Positions 50,835 through 62,542 of a stretch of 64,000 nucleotides of DNA are shown in pieces; position 1 is the stretch's first letter, and every line of letters starts with the position of its first letter. The position numbers and the translations under genes are program-made. This DNA comes from Aurantiochytrium sp. KH105 (taxonomy: Eukaryota > Sar > Bigyra > Thraustochytrida > Thraustochytriidae), in the NCBI GenBank assembly GCA_003116975.1, contig BGKB01000099.1:124001-188000 (forward strand), given 5' to 3'. Under the pieces are notes generated by a model that saw nothing but the letters and a program-made list of their open reading frames with translations, had not been told where the DNA came from and ran no database searches.

Positions 50835-52559
50835 TTAGACGGAAGGGTTGGGGGCATTTTTGAAGCGGTCCATGCCCATGGAGGTGTCGGCAGCGCGGCA
50901 GGTGAAGATCTGCATGGTCTGCTTGAAGTTGCGCGAGTAGAACTCGCCGAGGGTACCGTGGCCCTTGGCGGCGTTGCCGCCCTTCTCGTAGGCAAAGACC
51001 TTGCGGAGGTCCTCCATGGAGAGACCCTTGGTTTCGGGCTGGAGGAAGATGACCGTGGGAACGGTGACAACAAGGTTGAGGCCAACGCAAATGAACATCA
51101 TGGCCTGGAGGCTGGTGGCACTGTACATGGCAAGGTAGCCAACGTCGCCGAGGATGATGTTAGTGAAGATGTTGGAGCTGACGGAAAAGGACATGCCGAC
51201 ACCACGGAGGCGAAGCGGGTAGGCCTCCGAGGGCACGACCCAGCCGAGCGGGCCGAGGGTGCAGGCAAAGACGACCTGGAAGAGGAAGACCATGGCAACG
51301 CAGAAGAGCTGGACCGAGCGGGTCTTGCTGTCGGCATCCGTGACGTTGACGTCGACGCCCGTGCCGACAATGACAATGCCAATGAGGAAGAAGGCAACGA
51401 CGGTGAAGAAGGTGCCCCAGACGGTGAGGAACTTGCGGCCCATGCGGTCAATAAGCGGGAGGGCAATGAAGGTAGCCATCACGTTGACAGCCTTGAGTCC
51501 AAGATCGTAGGTGAAGGGGTCGAGATCGAGCGAGTTGAAGAGGGTCGTGGCGTAAGACATGAAGAAGTTGACGCCGGTGACGTTCTGGGAGAAGGCGACG
51601 CCAGCACCGCAGAGAAGCGAAGGGAGGTTCTCACGCTGGAAGAGCTCGCCAAAGGTACCCTGTCCCACGGACTCTTCGGCATCGACCTCGGCGCGGATCT
51701 GGTTCATCTCGTAGGAGACGGCCTTGTCGGCTTCCGGGGTGCCGGCAGCAAGCTTGCGGAGAGCAGTCTCGGCCTCGTCGTGGCGGCCCATCTTGATGAG
51801 CCAGCGAGGGGACTCGGGAAGCACAGTCACGGTAAGAAGAATGATGAGGGCGCAGGGGATGCACTGCAGGGCAATGCCGAGGCGCCAGCCCCATTCGACG
51901 TCCTCCATGCGCTCGTTGTAGATGGCCATGACAAAGATACCAATGGTGATGGCGAGCTGGAAGAAGGTGATGGACTTACCACGCCACTCAGCGGGGGCGA
52001 GCTCGGCGGTGTAGACGGGAGCCATGGTGAGGATGAAGCCGTTGCCGATGCCACCGACGGCGCGGCCGAGGATGACGCTCTCCCAAGCAAAGTCCGGGTT
52101 GATGAGACCGGCAAGGACCTGCCAGATGGAGCCCGCAAGGAAGATGGCGGCGGCAAGGTTGATGACCAGCTTGCGGCCGAGGCGATCAGTGATGTAGCCG
52201 GCAAAAGGTGCGCCAACGAGGGTGGCGATGTGGAAAATGTAGGTGAATTGGGAGATCTGGTTCGTGGTCTCGTCCGAGTCCTTCTGGCCGGGCTCGAGGA
52301 CAGGGATGCCCATCTCCTGGCGGAAGTAGCGGTTCGACATGGTGGCGGCGGTACCAATATCGAGGCCGAAGATCATGCCACCGAGGATGGCGGCGAGGAG
52401 GATGAGGAGCGTGTACGCGTTGAGCTTGCGCTGCGGCGCATCGCTGGGGAGAGGCGCGACCTCGGCGGGAGTGACGTTGCCGGTGGTCGGCTTCTTGTTG
52501 GCATTCGGCTGCGCGGCCGTGATGTCCATGGACGTGTTGTCGTCCTCTTGGCCCAGCAT
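50835..52559 (-). CDS. MFS sugar porter 2 (hexose transporter-like)
   Basis: 574 residues, same family and layout as the transporter at 43992-45731. Signatures: GGMIFGLDIGTAATMS (helix 1), YITDRLGRKL (loop 2-3), VLPESPRWLIKMGR (after helix 6), SQNVTGVNFFMSYA (helix 7), LIDRMGRKFLTVWG (loop 8-9) and LQPETKGLSMEDLRKVFAYE (after helix 12). The two differ mainly in the N-terminal 50 residues, in loops and at the C-terminus, so the duplication is not very recent. The start codon is the first of the frame and gives a short hydrophilic N-terminus. Upstream lie GATC units (about 52605) and CCTGG pentamers (52821-52842). Substrate and direction of transport are inferred from the family. Confidence 0.93.
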   Translation of the reverse strand: MLGQEDDNTSMDITAAQPNANKKPTTGNVTPAEVAPLPSDAPQRKLNAYTLLILLAAILGGMIFGLDIGTAATMSNRYFRQEMGIPVLEPGQKDSDETTNQISQFTYIFHIATLVGAPFAGYITDRLGRKLVINLAAAIFLAGSIWQVLAGLINPDFAWESVILGRAVGGIGNGFILTMAPVYTAELAPAEWRGKSITFFQLAITIGIFVMAIYNERMEDVEWGWRLGIALQCIPCALIILLTVTVLPESPRWLIKMGRHDEAETALRKLAAGTPEADKAVSYEMNQIRAEVDAEESVGQGTFGELFQRENLPSLLCGAGVAFSQNVTGVNFFMSYATTLFNSLDLDPFTYDLGLKAVNVMATFIALPLIDRMGRKFLTVWGTFFTVVAFFLIGIVIVGTGVDVNVTDADSKTRSVQLFCVAMVFLFQVVFACTLGPLGWVVPSEAYPLRLRGVGMSFSVSSNIFTNIILGDVGYLAMYSATSLQAMMFICVGLNLVVTVPTVIFLQPETKGLSMEDLRKVFAYEKGGNAAKGHGTLGEFYSRNFKQTMQIFTCRAADTSMGMDRFKNAPNPSV

Positions 52560-55500
52560 GGTTGCTGTAGTTTAGTTTGCTCGGCTGCTCTGCTCTGCTC
52601 ACTCAATCGATCGATCGATTCGGGTTTGCTTGCTCTGTTCGAGCGGCTTGGTTGAGCTGTTTCGGGTTTGCTTTGCCCTGGCTGGTTGGCCTGGCTTTGG
52701 CTTCGGCTCCTGCTCCTGCTCCTGCTTGTTTGCTTTTGTTTGTTTCTTTGTTTGTCCCGACTCCAAGGCAGCAGCTGCAGCCAGCCAGCAAGCAAGCAAG
52801 TAAAGCAACCAAGCGCCAAGCCTGGCCTGGCCTGGCCTGGCCCGTGGAGAGGCGACAAGGGCACGCCCGCGACCCGTCCCCCCTGGTCCCTACTGGGAAC
52901 ATGCGCCCGTCGCTGGACAGCGCGCCCCCGTCCCCTCCTTGCTTCCGGCTACCTTTTTTCTTTTTTCCTTTTCCCTTTTCTTTCTTTTTCCTTTTCTTTC
53001 CGTCCAAGTTCTTGCACGCAGCACAGACGCGGGAAAGAAAGTCCGGATGGGATGGGCTGCTCGTGCAGAGGGAGGGAAGCGAGTGGAGGCGGGCGCTCCT
53101 CATTTCCGCTGAGTCTGTCTGTCTGTCTGCCTTCTGGGCCGCATTTTTCCTCGCTCCACTTTCCGGCACTTCTCCCGCCGTTCTTCCCAACGAACCGACT
53201 GGCGTGCGCGGCTGCGCTGACTTCCTTTCTTTTTCTTCCTCCCTTCCTTTTTTTCTTCCTTCCTGCCCGCGCCTTCCAAGCCGGCCGCTCATTCTTTTTC
53301 TTGCAAGTCGCATCGTCTGCGCGGCACGGCAGGCAGCTAGCTGGCTTGACCACGGCTGCGCTCGACTGCCGCTGCGACTGCAGCTGCCTGCAGCGGCTGC
53401 ATGATCGCGAGGCGCAGCCGCCCGCCCGCTCCGCACGTCTGCGCAAACTGGACTCTGCAGCCCTCTCCGCGAGCGCGAGACAGCCTCGCAACGCAAGTCA
53501 ACTCGCTGTCGCTTCAGGCAGCCAGCCAAAACCGGCCGGGACACGGAGCCTCCGTCCCCGATAGCCACTTTTTTCTTTCTTTTTTTTCCCTCCGGATTGC
53601 TATGGGAAGGAGGTCAAGGTCAAGTTTTCTTTGGATTCGCTCGGCCTGAGCTCATATTCTGCTTCAACCAACCAACCCTTTGCTCGGTTGCTCGGCTCGC
53701 TCTCGGATACGGACGCCAGCGGGCTCGGGCGGCGGCGAATGTCGGGCGCGGGCGGCGGAGCTTGGGCCGGCTCGGGCGTTTTTCTCGGCGCGGCAGCGGC
53801 TGTCTGCCGTCCACGAGCTGCGCCGCTTGGGACGATCTCGCCACGTCCCCGCGGGATGTTTTTCAGAATCCCGCGCTGCTGTTTTTCCCTTCTTCTTCTG
53901 TTTCTTCTTTTTCTTCCTCGTTGGCTGGCTTGCTTCCGGCGAACGTCAGCTGCTGTCAAGCTGGCTGCCCGCACTTTGGTCAGTCGGCCGCGGGCCCGTG
54001 CCGCCGTCCGTCGCTCGAGCTGTCGATCCTCGCGCGATGCGATGCGGTGCGATGCGGTGCGATGCGTGTGCGTGCACGGGGTCCACGTTCGCGGCATCGT
54101 CTTCTTCGCATGGCACGGCATGGCATCGCATGGCATCGCAGGGCACCGTCGACGGCATCGACGTCGAAGAATGCATCGCCCGCTCGCACGCACGCACGCA
54201 CGCACTGCGCTGCACTGCACTGCACAATGTAGCAGCTGCAGCGTGCGCCGCACGATCTTCGTTGCGCCGCAGCCGCTGGCCGCCCTCGGCTTCGCTCGCC
54301 CCGCTCTCCTCGGGCGATTGTCTGCACCGGCCCTGCGCTCACGTCGCCGTCGCCGCAATCCAGCCCAAGCCTAGCCTAGCCAGCCCCGGCATTCGCCCGC
54401 GCGGCCCTCCCGGCGCAGCGCATCCTGGACCGCGCAACCGCCGCCGGCCGCCCCGGCGCACGCGTGCGCCAGCCCCCGCGCATGCATGCACGGCTCCATC
54501 CTCATTGATCGCAGCCGCGTCCGTTGGGCGCGGCGCACGCGCGACCCGCGCGAGGCTGCGCTTGGGTCCCTGTTTCTGCTTTTCTCGTCACGCCGGGTCA
54601 GCGCAGGCTGCGGCACACGGCGCGCACGCCAATCCCACCCGACACTGCGAGCAGGAGCGGGCTGGCCAGCGCGGGAAGGGAGCAGGGGGAGAAGGGCGCG
54701 ATCCGCACCGCTCGGCCTCGCCAGTGCTGGTTGTGTGATGATGTGGATATTTTAGGCGGCTTGGGTGATGTGAACGAGGGAGGGCTGGAGCGGCGGGCGC
54801 TGCGTACGCCACCGGGAAGCCCCGGTCGACGCCTGCGAGAGGCCTGCGAGACGCCGCTCCTGCCTGCCGTGCGCTGCTGCTGCGCGCGAGGCCCGGGACG
54901 CGGGTGGACGCATGCATGGATGGACGCGCGGAGGGGGAGAGCGAAGCGCGAGGGCGCGAGGGAGCCGCGGCCGGGCTCGAGGAGCGAGCGAGGGCGGCCT
55001 GCGGAGGCGCGGGAGAAAGGCCGCAGGAGCAGGGGCGGCACTTGGAGGCGCGCACCCACAGCGCGACCGCCGCCAGGGGGCTCCCACTCGACAAGGGATG
55101 GGAGGACTGGCCCGCACTCGGGCGCGTGTGGGCTCTTTCATACCCCTGGAGAGACGGGGGTTGACACCGTGCGGAGGGGGGCAGGGGAGACTCAGGCGGC
55201 GCCGGGTTCTTTCTCACAAAATCGCATCATCGCGCGCCGACGATTCGCCGAGCAAGGTCCGAATTCCCTCGCAAGATCTCCCTCCTTTCATACATTCATG
55301 CCTCCCTCCCTCCCTCGCTCCCTCGTTCAACCTCAACTCTTCCTCGCTCGTCCGTCCGGCCAGTCGCAGCGAAGTTGCGCCGCCACACGCCGTCGCAGGC
55401 GCTCGCATTCATTACAGTGTCGCTCGCTTTCTTGCCTTGCCTTGCCTTGCCTTGGTGGATTGACTTGACTTACCTATACCCAACTTGCTCTCTTTCGCCG

Positions 55501-58500
55501 CCCTTTTCTTCTTCTTCTTCGTTAGTTAGGTCTGTCTTTCTTCGAGTTGAAAGGGGCCGGCCGAATACCCCGAGTCTGCGAGTCCGAGTTCGTCTCCGCA
55601 GCTGAGTCTGTCCTGCAGCTGCAGCTGCCAGGTTGCAACGCAACCAGCAGGGAGGCTCCGTCTGAAGTCGCGGGACGAGCTCTTCCGGGCCGTGGCCTCG
55701 GAGGGACTCTCGTCTTTGCCCGGTCAAGACTCGCGCTGCCCTTTCTTCGCCTTCGACTTCGGAACACTCGAAACCCGAAGCGCCTCGCTTGGCCGCCTAT
55801 GCGACGATGGTGTGGACACTCCCGGCTGCGGCCAGCCAGATTGGATGCGGCGCCCGTGCGTATAACCACCGACGCTGTCCACACACAGTCACACATATCA
55901 CCACCCGAGAAGCGGCAGAAGACCGAGTCAAGGAAGGCCGGCCGCGTCCGACATTCGAATAACCAACCAAAACCAAGAAACCGGCCGGAAGCGGCAAGTC
56001 GTTGCCGCTTCCGGCCGGCCACGGCTGCTGCTTGCCTGCCGTTTCCGCCTCGCTTGATGCGCGTGACCCGGCCGTCTTTCTTCCTCGCGCCCTTTTCGCC
56101 CACCCTCCGAGGACTCTCGCTCTCCCTACTCACACCCTCCTCTCTCCTCCTCCCTCGATCGTGAACTCGCCTGGCTGTTCCGGCTGCGCCTTCAAGCTCC
56201 GCTCCGGAACTGGAAGCAAGGGCACGTGGCGCAATTATCAGCCAGAATTCCCGCCGCCGCACTGAACCCCTAAGCCCGCAGCCCGGGCGCTTGTCGGTCA
56301 TTCCGATAAGCTGTGGGGATACTCACCGCAGCGCGTGCAGATGTGGTTGCTGTGGGGTCGCGGCGCGGCTGCGGCGCGCGTCCCAGCGGCCAGAGGCTGA
56401 GGAGTGAGTGGGACGGATGGCGTCGTTGAGAATGCGAAAAGGGCGGCGAGAGAGGAGGTGCCGGGGGCGACCGGGCGGGCGTACCTTGTGGAGTGCGCGG
56501 GCGTGCGGGAATGGTGAGTGCGCGCAGGCGCGATCAGACGGCGTGAAGCGAACGAAGATGACCGATCGATCGGTCGAGAGAGCGAATGGAAGTAAATTGG
56601 ACAAAGCGCCGGCCTTGCTCGCTCTTACTCATCATTCATGCATCACTCACAAGTGATGCTCGGTTGGTCGCTTTGAAGCGACAGGGAAAGGTACCAGTAA
56701 GAAGAAGAACGGAGGCGCGGCGTAAAAGCAGTGGTGTGGCGGCAGGCGGGGTCAGATCTCAGAGCGAATCGCGGCAGGCTCCAGGGCGAAAGTGAAGCCT
56801 GCCTAGATCACTGGCCAGGAAGGGAGGGACCAAGAGCATGCAAGGTGGTGCAAAAGGCGCGAATCCGACCAAGATCTGCAAGACCCGCGCCCGGCAAATG
56901 GTCGAGCGGAGGCGAAATCTGGACCCGATTAAAGTGCCCAAAATCGCGATGGAACAACTTTACCTTACAGTAGCCAGATGAATGGGGACAAAAACAACGG
57001 CAGCAGCAGCAGCAGCAGGAGGGGATCATTCAAGCGAGCGAACGGTGGCAGGCTAGTGGCCTGGTCAGGCAGGTTCATTCGACACCACTGTGGACTGCAG
57101 GCCAAGAAAAGCTGTTGTGAGACGGGCAAGCAAGAAAGTGAGGCCGGACTTCCATCGTACAATAAAGTGACCCGAAAATGCGCCGTCAAGCGCACGAAAA
57201 ACCCGTGCTGGGGCCGGCCGGGACGCCTGGCAGCAGTTCAGGCCAAGTCATGGAGGGCCGACGGCAGTCTCTAGAGGAAGCAGAGCCTCTTCCTACACAC
57301 GAAAGAATGCAAATGTAAGTCACACCGATCGACGTACGTGGTATGGCCGGCAGCGAAAGTAAACCACCTCTGCGAAAAAGAAAACCCATAGTTTCTGGCA
57401 TTGGGACTGCAAGCTATTGCAAGAACACAACGGTCGTTTCCAGCTTGCACAGACTTTGGTGCGAGCTGCAAAGTGCTGTGCCATGCGTTGAGCTGGCCGC
57501 AGAGAATAGAATCTCGTCAAAATGCTGTATTGGCCGCATCGCTTCTTTTTGCAAGGCTCAGGACCTACTTGCAGGCCAATACCGCAACAAGGCATCGTCT
57601 TTCAACCCTCGGTCTTCCTGTAGCGGCTTGAAAGTCTCGATCACGACCGGTCAATCGACAGCAATCTTTCTAACAAAATCGGCAAGCCAATCGAACCCCG
57701 ATGTTTCCTTCGGCTCTTTGGCAGCAAAGAGGAATTTTGAACGCAAGCCTGCTTGGCTTATCTCCTTTGAATTAATTCTTCAAAGAATTGGATTCTGACC
57801 CCGTCGCTGCTCGCTCGTGCTATGTTCGTTGCTTGTGCTACATCAGCAAAAGCTAGCCAGCCAACCAGTTAGCCAGCCAGCCTCCATGGCCCCTCGAGCA
57901 CGAGCAACGAAAACTGCATCCGCCAGGCCCAAGTGGGGGCTTGAAAGTGGCACTTGAGCGAGCACGCGAACCATCGCGCTGGCCAGCCACCATGGACACT
58001 GCCAGCTTTAGCACGCAAGAAAAAGTATTTCGAGTTTCCAAAAGGTGGCCCCAGAAGTAGCAGCTGCGGCTGCAGCAGGCCTCACGCCATGATTCTTCCT
58101 CATGAGCTGACCGATTGCGAACGGACCCGTCCCCCCCGATTATTCTCCTCGTGTCCCGTGTGGCCGGCCTTTTTACGAGTGTGAAACTGCCTTTGCCTTC
58201 CCAATCCAACGAGTCCAAGACGGAAGCACGCGTGCAGTAGTAATCGGAGACGGTCCACAAGTCGCCAGGCGCTACATTCTGTCCAGAGGAGAGGTGTGAA
58301 CACTCGCTCGTTTGAAGTCCGTCCACAGATCGATCGCCAAAGTTCCGAGCCGCAACCTCCTGCACGCGCCATAAGGACACCCGGTCCAGGTCATTGCACG
58401 AAACCGAATTAACTCTTAAAATTTGCCCCGCCATGCTTTGAGAAATTGGCAGCACTTACATTTCCCCTTTTGTCGGCCCAGGTCCCGCTTTTCGCCCGAT

Positions 58501-59933
58501 CATACACACCAGGCAAAGTGCTTTCTAGCGGCCCGAGCGATGCACGCGAGTTGAAAAGTGGTATACGAGGCTGCTTCATCGCGAGCAGGCATCGCGATGC
58601 TCGAAGCTCATTTCTTCCCAGGTTTTGATGGACGTAGCGGAGAGGATCGCTAGCCGAGCCTTCTTGCTCAACTTGCTAGCTCTCGGTCGCCTGCCGAGGA
58701 GATGATGCTGGCGATGACTCTCGCTCCTTACTTGCCTCCTCGCAGCTTGATAGTGAGCTAGCTGGCCTCTTTCAAGTTGCGCGCAACCGGCCTTTTGCTG
58801 CATTTGTCAGTTCATCGCGTTCATCTATTCTGTGCAAGAGTGCTCGTGCCATTGACACGCTGCATTTCATTCATGCAGATCGGCCTTTCATCCGCTACTG
58901 AATAAGGACGGGTGAAGCCTATTTGTCTGAATCGTGGCCTCTGTCAAAGCCCTTCAAGTCACCCAATTTCTCGGGCCACGTATACTTGCAGTTTTTTCCC
59001 TCACCATCATGGCCACAGTATCGGGAGCTTTGCATGGCCACAAGCTATTTGCGTTTCGCACGGTCTTTCGGCGTTGCGCACGCAAAGTATGCTGACTCTG
59101 CAATGCTTCGTCGATCGTTTTTCGGGCTCTACTTATTGCATAACCCCCTTTTGTGGCTTTCAGCTAATCGGCTTGCTTCTGTTGCAGGTGGTGTGTTCGT
59201 TGCACACAGGCACCTTTTCCACCCTCGCTCTCTCGCGCAATCGAAGGCGATCATGGCGTTGCGATCTCTCGAAAAGGAGGCCAATCTGTGCTGGCGATGT
59301 ACTATGGAGAACGTGACTGGATGACAAGAGCAGGTTTGACGGTTTAACCCCTTCTTTGGTTCAAAGAGTGACGCTGTCCGGTCATAAGGACTCGAGATAT
59401 TGTGTTGGGCAATAACATGAAGCGCTGTGTTGTTGATGATGAGTTAAAGATGGCCTTCGCATAAGAGGAAATGGTGCTGTTGTTTACATGGGTCAAATCA
59501 GAGTTTTCTGAATGACTTCAGGACTGAGCTCTATTCTTGAAAGTTAAGACGTGGCATTTGTCGAGCCAAGCCCAGAATCGATGACTCCGCGTTGCGCCTC
59601 AATATTTGGTTTTGGCTCCAATAAATACGCCCCGTTTGACCTTGAAAAGCTCTCACTCTGTACGTGAGACTTAGCTTGTTTACAGGTCGATTTATCACAT
59701 TTGACACAAGTTGTCAGCTGATCATTTTCAAAGTCAGCTTTTTTTTACATCGTCTTGTCTTGTCTGTCAAAAGAAGCGGTAAGAAACCAAACAAGCAAAG
59801 CAAGAATCAACAACAACAGCACACGATTGATTTACTCTCATTCATTCACTTCAGACGACAGCTCACCAGGGCTTCTGCATTGTTTGCCCAATTCTAAGCA
59901 AGCCAACCCCCTTCTTTTTCTTTTTTTCAGGGG
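52560..59933. other. 7.4-kb region with no recognisable gene
   Basis: The largest gene-poor stretch here. 52,560-56,300 is GC-rich and full of low-complexity frames and short repeats (CCTGG at 52821, CCTT and TTTC tracts at about 52950-53010 and 53225-53260, GCGATGCGGT units at about 54035-54065, CCTTG at about 55435-55452). 56,300-59,900 is more balanced. One minus-strand frame (57853-58455, 200 codons) has fairly even amino-acid use but no known domain. Another at 58923-59324 (+) is similar. Spliced genes with short exons or long non-coding RNAs are possible. Confidence 0.35.
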
Positions 59934-61844
59934 TCAGAGCTCCTTAGCCACGGGACTCTCGAGGTCGGGCTCTTCGTCTTCCTCCTCGAGAACCTCGAGT
60001 GAAACGAGAGTCTTGGTCGAGACACCAAGACCATCGCCTGAAATGGAGGGTTCCAAATCGCCCGACTCCAAAAGACGCAGCGTATTTTGCGAACGGCGGT
60101 CGCGAATCTCTGAGGGAGAAATGACGCGATTCGCAGCCCATTCTGGGATCTGGTTAATGTGTTCCTCGACAAAGGTCTGCACGCGAAGAACAAGACGCTT
60201 GCGGTCCTGGCGCAGCATCTCGGCCGGGTTCCGGTGTCGTCGCTTGCAAGACGAGGTGATGGCCAGCCAGTAACTCGGCACATGACGCAACCTGCGCGTC
60301 AACACCTCACTGAGACCTACGCACACGTAGAAAGTATACACCGGAAAGAGCACAAGAAAAAGGAGAGGAACGAGCCACCACGCAGAGGAAACGAAAAAGT
60401 CGTGCCAAACGCCCGTGTCCGTATCCTTGTATGGCCAGAGAAAGAACATGAGCAAAAGCCCGAGCACGGTGTACACGAGCATAAGCGTAGGGATCATGAC
60501 CACACTTTGCATGACCACCTGCGAGGCCGCGACGTCACGAGCGGCAATCTTGACAGACGATCCGGCAAGCGCCTTGGCCATCTCTCGCTTCACGGTGCAG
60601 CGCAGACGCAACGGGATCGGTGCCGCAAGCACGAGACCGGGGAGAATGAAGGGCAGCACGAAAATGCACATTGCAAAGGTTGCGAGCAGGTTCATCCACG
60701 CGCGCAACAGCGTGCTGCAGCTGCCCAGGGGCGGAAGCTCTGCAACCTGTTTGTCCGTCAAGCCCTGAGCCCAGGCGAACTTGGCGTACAGGTGAATATC
60801 GTGCAAGAGACGCTGGAACTCTGGGTCCGACCTCCATACCGTGTATGCGTGCGAGAACCGAGTTCCCAGCGAAACATACTCCTCGCTCGTCAATTTAATA
60901 TTGTTCTGATACATGCGCCGCGCAATACGCAGCGCCTTGAGTTCCTTGTACGTGGGCGCATGAAAGAGGACGCTCTCCAGTTGATTGTTGATTTTCTCCA
61001 AGAGAGCATTGCCCGCGGCAACCTTGTCACCGTTCGTATATTGGTCCACGAGTTCATCGTCCACCTCAAGTGGGGGCGCCACGTCCACAAAGCAATTGCT
61101 ACGATAATGATGCCCGCCCAAATAGTTGATGCCCGCGGCTACGATGCGCACCGGAATACCTTGGGCACGAGCACCAAGCGCCATGACCGCCACACCCGCC
61201 TTGAGAGGCAGCAATGTGCTGTTGTCGTGCGAGCCTCCCTCGGGAAAGATGCCAATCGTGCCGCCGTTGCGAAGCTTGTCAAATACCTTTTCAAACAGCT
61301 CGTGCTGCGGAATCTTGGGCACCACCTTGAATGACATGCCTTCTGTGGAAAGGTTCTCGAGTTTCAGAGGACTATCCTCGGGCGGTGGCTTAAAGGTCAG
61401 CTCGTCGTCGGACTCGACGGATGCCACCACAACCTGGCCCACGCCCTTGATGGCAACGCTGCAGCCGGGCTGCGCACAATCGTCGAGGAGGTTTCCATTT
61501 CGAGTGTAGATCTTGCACGTTTCGATATCAATGCCAATCACTAGACCCTGGCCGGGCACGGCCTTGTCTTGCGGACGGACAACAGGGACCACGTGCAGCG
61601 CGCGTGCGACGGGTCCTACAACCGGCTTGTGCAGAGACTTTTCTGCCATGATAAAGGAGACTGGCCGTCCTGCGGTCTTCATCATGACCATGCCGTCCAC
61701 GAACTGGTTCATGTGGTTGCCCACGATGATTACGGGGCCGTCCTTGGGCATGTTGTCCTGGTTGACAATCTCCACGCCGTTCGAGAAGAACCCCTTGAGC
61801 GCCGTCATCATCATGCTCTTGACCACATAGTACGTGCACCCCAT
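59934..61844 (-). CDS. Glycerol-3-phosphate acyltransferase (SCT1/GPT2-like)
   Basis: 636 residues. The N-terminal half is a PlsC-type acyltransferase domain: VGNHMNQFVDGMVMMKTA (H44 and D50, the HxNQFxD form seen in yeast Gat1/Gat2), a substrate-binding FPEGGSHDN at about 200-208, and GIPVRIVAAGINYLGGHHYR. Between the first two motifs is an insertion of about 100 residues, as is usual in this subgroup. The C-terminal half has membrane segments (LLATFAMCIFVLPFILPGLV, LVYTVLGLLLMFFLWPY, WWLVPLLFLVLFPVYTFY) and an acidic tail. The enzyme adds an acyl chain to glycerol-3-phosphate or dihydroxyacetone phosphate at the ER, the first step of phospholipid and triacylglycerol synthesis. In an oil-rich thraustochytrid this step would feed DHA storage lipid. 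The frame extends upstream to 62297, but homology begins at 61844. Confidence 0.9.
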   Translation of the reverse strand: MGCTYYVVKSMMMTALKGFFSNGVEIVNQDNMPKDGPVIIVGNHMNQFVDGMVMMKTAGRPVSFIMAEKSLHKPVVGPVARALHVVPVVRPQDKAVPGQGLVIGIDIETCKIYTRNGNLLDDCAQPGCSVAIKGVGQVVVASVESDDELTFKPPPEDSPLKLENLSTEGMSFKVVPKIPQHELFEKVFDKLRNGGTIGIFPEGGSHDNSTLLPLKAGVAVMALGARAQGIPVRIVAAGINYLGGHHYRSNCFVDVAPPLEVDDELVDQYTNGDKVAAGNALLEKINNQLESVLFHAPTYKELKALRIARRMYQNNIKLTSEEYVSLGTRFSHAYTVWRSDPEFQRLLHDIHLYAKFAWAQGLTDKQVAELPPLGSCSTLLRAWMNLLATFAMCIFVLPFILPGLVLAAPIPLRLRCTVKREMAKALAGSSVKIAARDVAASQVVMQSVVMIPTLMLVYTVLGLLLMFFLWPYKDTDTGVWHDFFVSSAWWLVPLLFLVLFPVYTFYVCVGLSEVLTRRLRHVPSYWLAITSSCKRRHRNPAEMLRQDRKRLVLRVQTFVEEHINQIPEWAANRVISPSEIRDRRSQNTLRLLESGDLEPSISGDGLGVSTKTLVSLEVLEEEDEEPDLESPVAKEL

Positions 61845-62542
61845 CTCGCCTTCCGCTCGCCCGCGCGGGTCCGGGGTGCGTCTGAGCGCGTGCTTCCCGC
61901 CCTCCTTCTCTCCTTCCTTGCGCGCCGCGGCACCACCACCTGCACCGCGAAAGGCGCGCCGCGTTAGAGCTCTGCGCGTCTCGCGCTCGCTCGCCTCTCC
62001 TTGCCTTGTTTTCCTCTCTCGGCGGAGCGGCACGCGCTGCTGATTTCGTACTTCCTTGCTGCCCTCCTCCACTCCACTTTTACGCCTCCAAGACCTGCTC
62101 CGCCGCCGCTCGCGCAACGCAACGCTGCGCTGCGCTGCGCGGCGCAGCTCTCGTGCTCTCGGGGCTCTCGGGGCTCTCGCCGGGCGCCGCCGCGCCGCGC
62201 GGGCGGGGTCTTGGGCGCGGCCGGAGCCGGCTTCGGATGCGGCTGCGCTCGGGCTTTTTGGAGAGAGAGAGAGGGAGAGAGAGGCTGCGCAACGCAATTT
62301 GCGCAGCCTTGCACACCGACCGGTGGCGGATGTGCCGCGTGCGTGCTTGGTGAAAGCGCGGGGCCGGGTTTGTGCAACGAGGAGGGCGATCAGTGGCAGG
62401 CGTTTGCAACTGCAAGTAGCAAGTCGGCTGCAAGCAAGTCGAAAGAGGCAGCAGCGAGGGTGAGCGTGGCTGGTACACGAGCTGGGGGGGAGGTGGGAAG
62501 GAAGTTGTGTAGAATATGTAGTAGTAGTATGGCTCAGGTCAG
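61845..62542. other. GC-rich spacer between two minus-strand genes
   Basis: About 700 bp, with GAGA (62260-62284) and short GGGGCTCTC repeats. It should contain the GPAT promoter and the 3' end of the next gene. No further gene seen. Confidence 0.45.

Noticed and set aside
50544-52655. 703-codon plus-strand frame opposite sugar porter 2
   Set aside because: Mirror of the transporter reading frame (Glu/Gly/Asp/Val-rich pseudo-protein). The same effect appears opposite sugar porter 1 at 44103-45869.
54524-55468. 314-codon plus-strand frame
   Set aside because: Arg/Ala/Gly/Ser-rich, overlapped by equally long frames on both strands, no domain.
57320-57400. Possible 5S rRNA start (GGCCATACCAC on the minus strand)
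   Set aside because: The downstream sequence does not continue with the 5S internal control regions.
58923-59324. 133-codon plus-strand frame
   Set aside because: Reasonable composition but no recognisable motif, no conserved start context and no splice partner seen; mentioned only within the region entry.
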